From Isoetes taiwanensis (lineage: Eukaryota > Streptophyta > Lycopodiopsida > Isoetales > Isoetaceae), in the NCBI GenBank assembly GCA_021234155.1, contig JAJEKV010000033.1, positions 10,199,641-10,263,640 on the forward strand: DNA of 64,000 nt, given 5' to 3'. Position numbers and translations under genes: made by a program. Each line of letters opens with the position of its first letter. Positions within the stretch are counted from its first letter, which is position 1. Under the pieces are notes generated by a model. The model made no database searches and was not told the origin of the DNA. It saw only the letters and a list, made by a program, of their open reading frames with translations. Shown one piece after another: positions 10,184-20,295 of this stretch.

Positions 10184-11338
10184 ATGTATGACACTGCTTA
10201 TGACATTGAGGGAGGTCGTATCCGCTCAAGAGCTCAGTCGGCACCTCCTACCCCTCGTGTTCATTCTAGACCAGGGTCTCCCCCGGTGTGTCGTCATTGT
10301 TCCCAACCGCAATCTCCACAACATACCCCTGTTCAGCCCACGCCTCACTATTTCCAGACTCCTGACAGCACCTATATCAATATCCCTTCAGGCCACACCC
10401 CTCTCCCATCACAACCTTCTTCACCTCCTGGTGGAATGGGCTACCATCACGTGTCTTTTGGCCCTACCCACGGTCACGACTTTCAGTCTTCTCCATCTTT
10501 TCAGCATGCTCTTCCTGTTTACCAAACCACAGATCTCAAGCCTCAAGAGGATGGCTCCCAAGGCCCTTCCCCACCAGATGCTGCTTTTGCTGGACCATAT
10601 GTTTTTTCAGTTCTACCCCCTGGCTCTCAGTCTCAGACTGTTCCACCTCTCTATGCTTCTGCATATCCTCCATCGAATCCACCTCTCTATGCGCCAGTTC
10701 CGCCTTCCTCGCCCACTCATCATTTGAAACTGACTTATCCAACTTTCGGCAACACTAAAGGTAAACCTCTGGATGAGAGTGCTCAAGCCCACATGGAGGA
10801 ATTTGAAGCCTTGGCCATTCTGAACGATCATGTGCAGCCACAACTCAAATTCCATATCTTTTCGACCACGCTACGAGGCGCCCCTCATCAATGGTTAATG
10901 GCCAACAAAAGTCATTGGAAACAGAGTTGGCAAGAAATGAAAACTGCCTTTCTGTCTCATTATGGCACCACGGATGATGATCAGTTACTCCTCAAGCAAC
11001 TCAATGACCTTCAACAAGAGCCCACGGAGTCCGCCAGGGACTTTGCGGACCGTCTTCACATTCTCGTCAGTAAACTCCAGGAGTACCCCACGCAAAGCCA
11101 GATCCTCGTCTGGTTTCTGCAGGGCCTTCCTCCTGCCATTCGACTCATGACCGAATACCTGCGTCCCAAGTCTCTGGAGCAGGCCATTGAATTGGTCAAT
11201 CACTCGGTCAATGTTTCCTCAAGGGGTGTTGCTCTCCAGGAACTCCCTTTCATGCCCCCCGTCATGGTTCCCCAGAACTCGGTTCAAACCTCAGCAAGCA
11301 AATCCACAACGCGCTCACATCTGGTGTACTATTTGTAA
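10184..11338 (+). pseudogene. Ty3/gypsy gag, second element
   Basis: This open frame of 384 codons has a Pro/Ser/Gln-rich N-terminal half (residues 1-185) and then a retrotransposon gag core (about residues 190-345: KLTYPTFGNTKGKPLDESA, FHIFSTTLRGAPHQWL, MKTAFLSHYG, ARDFADRLHILVSKL, WFLQGLPPAIRLMTEYLR). The stop at 11338 is a frameshift product: the same protein continues in the frame that holds the zinc knuckles from about 11290. The gag core forms the particle shell of the element. A start at MYDTAYDIEGG is plausible; no alternative ATG is better supported. Confidence 0.8.
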
Positions 11339-12947
11339 ATATCAAGGTCATCTGGCAAATGAATGCAATGCCTCCAATGGACCTCCTCATTGTAAACGAT
11401 GCAATATGTGCAATCACGCCACGGAAGAATGCACTCGTTCTCATCCTACACCTTTTCGCAATAAAATGGTCTTTCAAGTCCAGACCACGCCTCAACAACA
11501 ACAGTCCTATCAGCCTCCGCAATATCAGTCTCAACCACCGCAGCAGTACCAACAAACGCAGCAATCTCAGCAGCCACGAGGACAAAGCAACCGTCCCCCC
11601 TTTGATCCTTCAAAGGCTCAATGTTATCATTGTCATGAATGGGGTCACACCACCACGGCGTGCCCTCAACTTCCTCAAGTTCAAGTTCAACTTCCAGGAT
11701 CAAATCAACCCGCTTCAGTGCGTCTCACGGCTTACCAACTGTGGGTAGCCAATGGCAAACAAGGCCCCCGTCCTGTTTTGCAGAAGCCTCCACGGCCGCC
11801 TCAACAACAGCGACCTCAGCAGGCCGCCTCTACATCCAATCCTATGGACCAACAAGCTCAAGAAGAGATTTATCAGGCCCTCAACCCTCCAGTTCAGCAG
11901 TCTAATTGGGTTGGTCTCGTTGCGCGTCACACTCGGGCTTCACGCCCTTTGACTATCATTCCTCATGACACGCAACCCGCTTTTGCTGTGGAAACCATCC
12001 CTCATGATGATGACAAAAAAGTTCACTTCGCACCAGATCTTGACAAACTCATGCCTCACGTCATGCCTAAGGTGAGACAAAGCATTCTAAAGCTCATGCA
12101 GGCTGCGGAAGGTCGCCATGCCACCACTCGAGCTCAGCAGCGTCAGGCCGAGCCGTCATCATCCACTGGTGCCCGCGCTCATACGTATCCCAATATTGCT
12201 GCTGAGGTAGAGCTTCTCAAGGAAGTCTCCGCTTCTTTACCCCAGACTCCGGCTCCACTGGACCCTGCGGACCCTTTTTCACATGTTCCTTTGGAACTTC
12301 AGGAAGAACTTGCCAAGATCAAGATTCCTTTGAGCCTGGCCACCATTTTGAAACTCTGTCCGGCTCTCAAAGATCAGTTACCTCTTCCCACGGTTCTGGT
12401 TGGAGCTGTTGCAACTTCAACACCCACGGTGCATGCCATGATGGGCAATCAGCAAGTCAATCATGTCCAAATTGATGGTGGTAGTGCCGTCAATCTCATT
12501 ACTGATAAACTCCGGAAGCAACTGGGCATCAAACAATTGTACCGTGCCCCTTATGACATCATGTTGGCCAATGGCCATATCACGCGACCTCAAGGCGTCA
12601 CTCCTCTTCTACATATCAGCATTGGTGATCTCAAATTCCCTTTGGAATTTGGAGTTTGAAAAGCAGGAGAGGATCCTGGTGATTATGAAATGCTTGTTGG
12701 CAGACCTTTTCTCCGACAAGCCAAGAGTATTCACTACTGGGCCACGGACCAACTCGTCATCACTGATGGCCATCTCAATGCCACGATGGATCTTGAAACG
12801 GGCCAATTGATCTCTGTCGAGAATGCTGAACCTTCCATCTCGACGAATCGACTCGAAGAAGCCCAAAATATTTATCATGTTCAAGCTCCTCCGGTGGTCT
12901 CCCTCTCTCATCTTACCCCGAGTATGCCGATCCTTGGGGTGACATGA
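11290..12947 (+). pseudogene. Nucleocapsid with three zinc knuckles, spacer and retropepsin
   Basis: The frame continues gag and carries three C-x2-C-x4-H-x4-C knuckles: CTICKYQGHLANEC, CKRCNMCNHATEEC and CYHCHEWGHTTTAC, separated by a Gln/Pro-rich stretch. After a long spacer comes the protease active site IDGGSAVNLITDKL (about 12470-12510), with Gly in place of the usual Thr after Asp. A TGA at 12657-12659 interrupts the frame, which then goes on unchanged to GDYEMLVGRPFLRQAKSIHYW, the conserved C-terminal protease motif, and stops at 12947. Two or three knuckles are less common than one in plant gypsy gag. Confidence 0.8.
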
Positions 12948-12959
12948 CGCCGATCGGGG

Positions 12960-14170
12960 ACCCGGCATGAGCGGCTCTCTTGGACCCTTACCTGGCTTCC
13001 TGCAATCGCATTCAACGTCTTGATCATTTTTCTGACCCACTTTCTTCTCCAGAGACAGTAGATGTTCATGCCGTCATGAAGCAACCCTTTGATGACGCTC
13101 AGCAGCCTCTTTTCTTCACCACGCAAAATGTTGCTCCTCCCGTCATGCTTGACCTCACGCTCATCAAGTTCGGGGACAGGAGGTTGTTCCTCATATTCAA
13201 ACTCCAGAAGTGGAAATTGTGGACATTGGTAACAACCAACCCGGTCCGCTTTTAGTCGCTCACCTTCCGTCTACCTATAAAGCACTTGTATTTGTGTATT
13301 TGTTCAAGAAATTCAAACATATTTTTGCTTGGAGCTACAAAGACCTTCGGGGTATCAAAAAAGAATTGGGGGAACTCACCATTCCTACCAAACCTGATGC
13401 ACGCCCAATCTAGCAACGACGGCGAGGCTCAACCCAAATTACCGTGACCGCGTCAAGGCTGAAATTGACAAACTCTTGGCTGCTGGCCTGATTTATGAGG
13501 TCAAATATTCTGAATGGGTGAGCCCCATCGTCATTGCTCTCAAACACAATGGTAAGATCCGCGTTTGCGTGGATTACCGAAAACTCAATCAAGCCACGGG
13601 CGTGATCACTTTCCGCTTCCCTTCAGCGACCGGGTTCTTGAAGAAGTTCTTTGGTCATGAGATGTACTCTTTCATGGATGGTTTTTCGGTACAATCAAAT
13701 TTCTATCAAGCAAGAAGATCAACTCAAAACTACCTTCACCACCCCGTGGGGCACTTTTGCCTACAAGGTGGTTCCTTTTGGTTTGTCCAACTCTCCTTCA
13801 ACCTTTCAGCGCATCATGCTCTCTGTCTTTCAAGACTTTATGAAGGATAAACCTTTTCTTCAGATCTTCCAAGCTGATTTTTACGCCTCTGACTCCATGG
13901 ATGATCACTTGGACAAATTGGAGCTTGTCTTTCAAAAATGTGATGAATCGGCATTAGTCTCAATCACGAGAAGTGCACTTTCTGCGTCACCTCGGTGTTA
14001 CATTTGGGTCATGTGGTCGATTAAAGAAGGCATCACCACAGATCCCGCTAAAATCAGTTGTGTACTGAAAGCTCAAGCACCGTCTAATATCAAAGAGACA
14101 CGCTCTTTCCTGGGTAAGGTCAATTACTATTCTACTTTCATTCCTGGACTTGCGGCTATTCTTTGACCCC
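12960..14170 (+). pseudogene. Ty3/gypsy reverse transcriptase, frameshifted
   Basis: RT is spread over at least three frames: LFKKFKHIFAWSYKDLRGI (13290-13350), KAEIDKLLAAGLIYEV, SEWVSPIVIALKHNGKIRVCVDYRKLN (13455-13590), then TTPWGTFAYKVVPFGLSNSPSTFQR (13735-13810) and SFLGKVNYYSTFIPGLA near 14150. The catalytic YxDD box should fall near 13860, but the sequence there reads QIFQADFYAS, so the Asp pair is lost. An in-frame TAG lies near 13413. This copy cannot encode an active polymerase. Confidence 0.8.
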
Positions 14171-14700
14171 ATTCATAAACTCACGGGGATGAATCCACTT
14201 GGGCTTGGAATTCCCAAGCCGGCGTGGTTGAAGTTGAAAGCATTTACTCGAGGCCCGGTCCTTGTTCCTCCTCAATGGGACAAGCCTTTCCATGTTCATG
14301 TTGGCGTCTCGCCTTTGCCATTGGTGCTGTTCTCTCGGGCCTATGATGAAACCCGCGGATAAACCAATCCGCTATGCCGGTAGGAAACTCAATCCTGGCG
14401 GCGCAACTATTACGCCCGCGGAAGGGAAGCTTTGGGCTTAGTTTTACGTGTCCAGCGTTCGACATTATTTGTTGGGCAGCCAGATCAAGTTCTTTGTTGA
14501 TCATCAAGCTCTTCTTTATTTGATCAACAAAAGCCACCAGGGGCCGAATTGCTTTCGTTGGGTCCTTCTTTTGCAAGAATTCGCTCCCGCCGAAATTGTT
14601 CATAAAGCGAGGCAAGTCTCATGTGGTGCGATTATCTTTCACGCATCCACCGCGGATGATCCATCCATCCGAGGTTTTCGGCGCCTTTCGGGCGGCTCAA
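14171..14700 (+). pseudogene. Ty3/gypsy RNase H region, degraded
   Basis: RNase H follows RT with several frame changes and stops. Recognisable parts are KPIRYAGRKLNPGG (about 14360-14400), a degraded Y-T-x-E-like segment (ITPAEGKLWA) and YLLGSQIKFFVDHQALLYLI (14465-14525), the last being the usual D-H-x-A-L motif of gypsy RNase H. The catalytic set is not intact in one frame. Confidence 0.7.
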
Positions 14701-16053
14701 TTATTCTGGTCACGGCCACGCCCCATTGGTTTCAAAACTTTCGGCAATATCTTCTCGGTACTCTTCCTCAAGAAGATCCACGCTCTCTCGGACAAGCTTC
14801 GGCTCGCCACCGAATCAATTTCTCGAGGAGAAGTCCGTGACTACACTATGGTTGCTGGCCATCTGTACAAACGCGGTAAAGACATGGTCCTCCGTCGTTG
14901 TGTCCTCCCTCATGAGGTGCCCGATATTGTTCGACAAGCCCACGATGGGCTTGGTGGTGGTCATTTTAGTGGTGTGGCACCGCACGCAAAATTGTTGGCG
15001 GGATACTTCTGGCCCACGCTATTCAAAGATGCCCACGCTTATGCTCGCACGTGTGACGTCTGTCAGCGTGTGGGAAAGCCCACGGCTCGTGACGCTCTTC
15101 CATTGACGCCGGTCGCCACGCCACATCCCTTCAGCAAATGGGGAATGGATTTTGTGGGACCCATGGACCCACCGTAGCGACACCCGCGTGCCGCTATATT
15201 CGGTCATCACGGATTATGCTACCAAATGGGGGAAGCTTGTGCATTTCCGGACAACACTGCCGCCAAAGACAACAAAGGTTCTCTACACGCACATCATCAC
15301 GCGTTTTGGTTGTCTCACGGAACTTGTTAGTGATCGTGGCGTGCACTTTGTCAATCATACCATCAAAGAGCTGACGGATTATCTTCACATCCAACATCGC
15401 AAGAGTACACCCTATTATCCTCAAGGAAATGGCTTGGCTGAAAGTACCAACAAAAACTCATCAACGTGTTCTAAAGAAAATTTGTGGCGCTTCTCGCCTG
15501 CATTGGCAAGACAAGTTGCCTACTGTTCTTTGGGCTTACAACACCAGTTTCAAAATCGCTACTGGCCACACTCCTTTCAAACTGGTTTATGGTCAAGAAG
15601 CTCTTATGCCTTTTGAATATATTCTTCCAACTCTCCGTTTTTCAACTTCGCTCAAAGACACAATCAATGGCCGCACTCAAGGAACGGGTTTATCAATTGG
15701 AACAGTTGGATGAACTTAGGCGAGATGCTTACATTCGTGTTCTTCATGGACAACAGTTGCAGAAATCATTGCATGACAAACGACTTAAGACAAAAACATT
15801 CAAAGAAGGCAATTTGGTTCTTCTTTATGATTCACGTTACAAAAATTTTCCGGGCAAGTTAAAGTTCCGATGGCTTGGTCCTTATCAAATTGTTCAAGTA
15901 GTACAACCCAACGTTTTCCAGTTGGCCAAATTAGATGGCACTCCATTACCTACATTGGTTAATGGCTTTCGCCTCAAACAATTTCATACAACCGAAAGTG
16001 AAAATCATCCACCAGATGCAGTTCCAGACACAGACACAACAGATAGTGACTAA
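14701..16053 (+). pseudogene. Ty3/gypsy integrase, frameshifted
   Basis: The HHCC zinc domain is visible (HDGLGGGHFS, then CDVCQRVGK, about 14940-15080). The catalytic core follows in shifted frames: WGMDFVGPMDPP, then VITDYATKWGKLVHF (first Asp, about 15200), LVSDRGVHFVNH (second Asp, about 15330) and YYPQGNGLAEST (Glu, about 15415-15445). The C-terminal part (15660-16053) holds RWLGPYQIVQV, the GPY/F module, and ends NGFRLKQF plus an acidic tail, with no chromodomain seen. Frame breaks near 15177 and 15450 and in the 15590-15670 overlap make it inactive. The order PR-RT-RH-IN confirms Ty3/gypsy. Confidence 0.8.
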
Positions 16054-16192
16054 AAGGCGGCATATTTATATTATAAAGGTGAAATTTTTACAAAATGTGA
16101 GCAGAGCCCATCTATTTCCGCTATGGGCAGTGCCCTATTTACAAAAACGGGCTCAGTGCCCTATATACCCCATCCTAAATTTTAAACACCCT

Positions 16193-16459
16193 CTACTCCG
16201 GGTTGGGAGCAGAGGTGATGCGCAGAATGTGGTAGTAATTCTGCTCCGAATCCCAGCGAAGGTGAATCACCACCTCCATTCCGTTGGTGTGGGGATCGGG
16301 ATGCTCAGCCATCCCTGCACACCACCCATCCATGGGTATGCCACGGTTGTGGCACCTCCACAGGTCCAAGCAGTCCATCTTGCATGTTATCCACTCCAGG
16401 CAGTTCGACGGCATGGTGCACTTGTCGTGAAGTCCAGCAGCAGACATACTGAGTGCCAT
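16193..16459 (-). CDS. Antisense ORF downstream of gypsy pol, unidentified
   Basis: This is an 88-codon open frame on the opposite strand to the gypsy element, beginning MALSMSAAGLHDKCTM and ending ITSAPNPE. It is Cys/Trp/His-rich (LEWITCKMDCLDLWRCHN) with a WD-HPDPH centre. A TATA box (16491-16496 on the plus strand) stands about 32 bp upstream. An overlapping frame from 16481 (MEEAETPDGTQYV) gives a 59-residue alternative, so the true frame is not settled. Some Tat-lineage gypsy elements carry an antisense ORF at this place; whether this belongs to that class is inference. No known domain was recognised. Confidence 0.35.
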   Translation of the reverse strand: MALSMSAAGLHDKCTMPSNCLEWITCKMDCLDLWRCHNRGIPMDGWCAGMAEHPDPHTNGMEVVIHLRWDSEQNYYHILRITSAPNPE

Positions 16460-16490
16460 CGGGTGTCTCAGCTTCCTCCATTGCTTCTCT

Positions 16491-16496
16491 TATATA
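16491..16496 (-). promoter_or_regulatory. TATA box for the antisense ORF
   Basis: The minus strand reads GGCTATATAAGAG, a textbook TATA box 10 to 32 bp upstream of the two candidate ATGs of the antisense ORFs. Confidence 0.4.
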
Positions 16497-16724
16497 GCCA
16501 ACCGAGGACCTCTCTGTCGACGTGGACCAATCAGCAAATTTGCTAACGTGGTTGCAATGCAAGGCTGTTTCTAAATGGGGAATCTTTTCTCCCGCCGCAT
16601 ATCTAGCCATGGTACCTTCTGACACCTTCGTTTTAATGATATCCCACTTCGAGTTGCCAGCATTAAATGACATTCCTTCTTTTCACGCCCGTCGACCATC
16701 CATTTCTCCTATCTCTACACATCT

Positions 16725-17030
16725 CTAGCCAAGAAACTAGAGCCATCTTATTCCAGATATACTTTCGAGTTATAGTATGCATCATTCATATACCTTCTTT
16801 TGTGCATGAATTATAGAGGAGTAGTACACATGGGAGGAAGCAAGGATCGCATTAGCCACCGTAATTCTTCCAGTTATGGAGAGGCCCTTGAAAGACCGTA
16901 GAACAACCTTTTTTTTTGGTTTATTAGCAATTTGGGTCCACAAACTGTTAAGGTTGTTCGAGACTATTAAGGAAAGTTCTTGGAGCTCGGAGGCTTCACC
17001 TGCTTTTATAATTAGAAGCATAGAGAACTA
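16725..17030 (-). mobile_element. LINE RT fragment, minus strand
   Basis: The minus strand encodes the segment after the RT palm of plant L1 LINEs: FKGLSITGRITVANAILASS, then HVYYSSIIHAQKKVYE, and after one frame change ITRKYIWNKMALVSWLEM. These match the usual LSLAGR-VLANQVLLAS and IR-FIWN motifs and parallel the full LINE at 44100-44300. The fragment is a few hundred bases of ORF2 with no other LINE part on this strand. Confidence 0.65.
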
Positions 17031-17222
17031 GTTGCGTCTGTAGCTTATAAGCTGGCATCGTGCGAGCTTATTACTGCTAAGGTTATTCTTTCAAAACGCT
17101 TCAGGACTGGGGTTTTTTAATCTTGGAGAGTAATAGGCCTGATTTGTTTTTTCTTTCTTTGTTTGGGTTGCATAGGCATTTTGGTCTCCGTGAACGATAA
17201 AGTTCAATTCAATTCAATTTTA
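17031..17222 (+). mobile_element. LINE 3' end with TTCAA repeat tail
   Basis: The plus strand reads GGGGTTTTTTAATC, then TTTTGGTCTCCGTGAACG and a tail of TTCAATTCAATTCAATT. The same landmarks (GGGGTTTTTTAATC and TTGGTCTCCGTGGACG, then a pentamer tail) occur on the minus strand at 48587-49149, so both are 3' ends of one LINE family. It directly joins the inverted RT fragment to its left. Confidence 0.6.
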
Positions 17223-17868
17223 AAATGATGGCCAAAAGATCTTATCTTTTTTCACCATAATTCTTGTTCACCACATTCTTGGTATTTTCCTCCATCGTGG
17301 TGGTGGTCTAATAGTTCGACCTTAAGATTGTGGCATTGAGTTCAAATCCACTGGCTAACATCAGGTGGAGCAGTGGATGATTACAAGTCCTATTATGTGC
17401 AATGTGTCCTGAGAATGAATGTTGGTGAATGTGTGTTTGAGAAAGAATGCTGCCAAATGGTATGACATTAAAACTACTAATAACTATCCAATTTAAGCCC
17501 TTTCTTATTAAATTTTCCCGTAAATGCAAGTGCAAGTTCCTATACACCACAATTGCTTCTTTCTAAAAAGAACCTTATGTGACTACACCTTTTTTTAGGA
17601 TAGGATGAAGTTGGCCAGTCGATCTTGAACTTCCTTTATATTTTATTCTTCTACGTAGAAGCTACTCTTGCTGGTATGATTGTTGATCTATTTAATAACT
17701 GGCAACTTCAAGTCCTTCAACCCTTGGGGGAAAAAATGGATGCAGATGGGTTTCTCAAAGTGAAAAATTGGTGTGGCAGATAATTCATACACGTTTTACT
17801 ACTTGGGTTATAAGGTTATAAGTTTGACTCTATAGTTATAGGCAGTTATTTGTTCCTAATCAAGTTCT
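17223..17868. other. No gene recognised
   Basis: This is AT-rich sequence with only short open frames and no coding bias. Nothing can be supported here. Confidence 0.5.
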
Positions 17869-17883
17869 TCTCTTTGTGTATTT

Positions 17884-18108
17884 TTTTTTGAAGGACGAAA
17901 GCCAAAAAGTTTATTAATCAGAGAAAAAGTACAAAATTTACATGTCTCATCTAACTGTGTAAGCACACAAAGATGCCACAGGAGCACGAGCCTGGAGCAC
18001 AATGTACTTACTCCAGAATAGGAGACTAATGATAAGAATCAATTCGGAGATACTGAATCCAGATGCGATCCACCAGTTCTGAGTCAAGGGAAGAACACTC
18101 GTAAGCTG
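17884..18108 (-). mobile_element. 5'-truncated poly(A) retrocopy with target duplication
   Basis: On the minus strand this piece ends TTAATAAACTTTTTGGCTTT, then CGTCCTTC and a poly(A) run, typical of a plant L1 LINE 3' end. It is flanked by a direct repeat TCTCTTTGTGTATTT (17869-17883 and 18109-18123), so the empty site can be read. The insert is only about 225 bp, so it is strongly 5'-truncated. It could also be a processed pseudogene tail of a host gene. Confidence 0.65.
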
Positions 18109-18400
18109 TCTCTTTGTGTATTTCATGCTCCCACTTTTTGAAATTCCACCAGAAACCAATAAGTTCACCTTTCTATTTAGCATGCCCTGACTTGCACAAG
18201 TGTGCCTTTCATCTAACATCTAGTTATAATATTTTAAAGGATATGGGCATTTCAATCGTCGGGTTCTTTGATATGTGCATGACAAGTTATCAAGAATTAT
18301 TGTTAATCTTCTCTTAGTCATGAGAATGGTAATGGTTCCTGAAATCCACCTCAAGACGAACTTTTTTGTACATATGGGTAGGCTCACTTGGATACTAGGT

Positions 18401-18596
18401 AAGGTTATCGGTTTGGCCAAGGCTGATAACAAAAAATGAGGGACCATGGTTGTACGTCCGAGGCCAGATATCTGGTACGAAGCCCCGCTAGGGCCGAAGG
18501 TGGGGCCGAGGCCTTACGTGCCAAATATCTGGCCGAAGACGTAGAACCAAGGCCGCGCAGTTTTGGTTATCAGCCGAGGCAAAGACCGATAACCTT
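18401..18596. mobile_element. Small element with 30-bp inverted ends
   Basis: The left end AAGGTTATCGGTTTGGCCAA... (18401-18430) and right end GTTATCAGCC...GACCGATAACCTT (18566-18596) are inverted repeats over about 30 bp with a few mismatches. The interior is GC-rich and contains further short palindromes (GCCAGATATCTGG). It looks like a MITE or foldback element. I did not find a convincing target duplication. Confidence 0.55.
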
Positions 18597-18623
18597 CTTA
18601 TTGGGCTTATATGGGCAGAATAA

Positions 18624-18668
18624 TACTGATAATTAGTTATCAGTACTCTATTGATAACTAATTATCAG
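18624..18668. repeat. Perfect AT-rich inverted repeat
   Basis: ACTGATAATTAGTTATC (18624-18640) and GATAACTAATTATCAGT (18652-18668) are exact reverse complements around an 11-bp loop. Each arm is also nearly palindromic by itself, so several stem arrangements are possible. Confidence 0.75.
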
Positions 18669-19276
18669 TACTCCTCTAATAGTGATGACCAAAAAACAAG
18701 GTCTCTCATTTACACAAGAGAGTCCGATAAGGACTATAGTTGCATTGTGATGGTTACTACTCTTTGTTAGTCATCTCTTGTCGTGAGAATGTAATGGTTT
18801 ACAAAGTCTATCTTGTGATAAACATTTTTGTATATAACCGTAGGCTCAATTGGAATTAGGATCGTCGCATTGTGATAGTTACCACTTATTTGTTATTGAA
18901 TGTCTATAATGGAGATGTTCAGGGAGACCTAAGAGTATTATACTTAAGTTATATTATATATATAAAAACAAAAAAACAAAACATCTTTACCTTCCAAATA
19001 TTTTGGGAGCGGGGAGCATCCTTCCACAATAATTAAACTTAATTACAATAACTATATTTTTGAACTTCTAGAATACCTTAACGCACTGGTTCTTAGGTTT
19101 TCAGACTGAGATCTAATCTCAGCCATTGATTAAAGTGATGTTACCAGCTAATAACATTACATCGGTCCAAATTTTATATTCTCTCTCATGTCATCCTAAG
19201 GTGTTACGATATCATTTTGAACTATGTTGCTTCCATATTTTGACCTTGTTGCTTGCATCCAAAGATGGGTTGAAGA

Positions 19277-19412
19277 CTTGCTTTCCATGCAACGTAAGGC
19301 ATAACATTCTACTTGTGTTTGGTGTTATGTACATATCTCATAGGCTTGCTTTCCATCCAACGTAAGGCATAACATTCTACTTGTGTTTGGTGTTATGTAC
19401 ATATCTCATAGG
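19277..19412. repeat. Two tandem copies of a 68-bp unit
   Basis: The unit begins CTTGCTTTCCATGCAACGTA and runs to ACATATCTCATAGG; the second copy differs in only a couple of bases. A diverged third version (AATGTAAGTGTATAACATTC) is found near 19588-19655. Confidence 0.8.
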
Positions 19413-20010
19413 CTAGCTGCCTCACCTGATGCAAGGAATCATCCTCCACTATATTCACAAGGACAAGATATCCACGATCACCTCCTTTGTCAAGACTTGC
19501 ATAACTTGTTTGATAGCATAATAAGTGTGGTCCATTACTTGATGCTTTGAGTACATGTGTTTCGGCATGCGACTAAAAATCCTTGAATGCAATGTAAGTG
19601 TATAACATTCTATTTTTATTTGGTGTTATATACATATCTCATAAGCTAGCTATGAAACCTGATGTAAGAAATCATCCTCCATTATATTCACAAAGACGCA
19701 TTTGAAAGACTTGAATAACTTTTTTTATAATAAAAGTGGTCCATTATGTTTTGAGCATATATGTTTTAGCAGTGAGAGTAAAAATCTCCAATGCCATAAT
19801 CCAAAGAACAAGTGTAGGTTAGTTGGTCACAGTGGGGATCTAAAAGATCATCCTCCATAATTCACAAGGACATATACCACCTCTCATAAATCACCTCCTT
19901 TGTCAAGGCTTGCATACCCTCTATGATTGTATGATAGATGTGGTGCTTTGAGTACATATGTAGGTAAGCATGAGACAAAAACTTTTTAATGCTATGATTC
20001 AAACAAATGA
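19413..20010. repeat. Degenerate tandem repeats of about 200 bp
   Basis: Blocks sharing AATCATCCTCCA--ATATTCACAA, TCACCTCCTTTGTCAAG-CTTGCATA and GTGCTTTGAGTACAT recur near 19430, 19665 and 19845 with growing divergence. They lie 3' of the DUF688-like gene. No coding potential is seen. Confidence 0.55.
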
Positions 20011-20295
20011 ATGTGTCCTCTTTCATTAGTACAACAAATAACAAGTCATGAAGTTGTTATTTATTAACAAAAAGGCTATTCCATTGATAGCATCTTTTAT
20101 TTAATTATACATCCCTTTGAGCTACATGATTCATCATTCGCCAATGATGAAAGTCAAAATTTCTACAAACACGTGTATCACAATTTGATGAATGCCAGAC
20201 CAAGGACGAATTGGTGATTCTATTTGGTTCATATACATGGAGAGAAAACAATCTCAACTGCCGAAAGCTTTGATTTTTACAAGGATTAACCTGAA

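Noticed and set aside
17947-18219. 90-codon minus-strand frame
   Set aside because: It spans the edge of a 225-bp retrocopy and its target site, so it cannot be an original gene.
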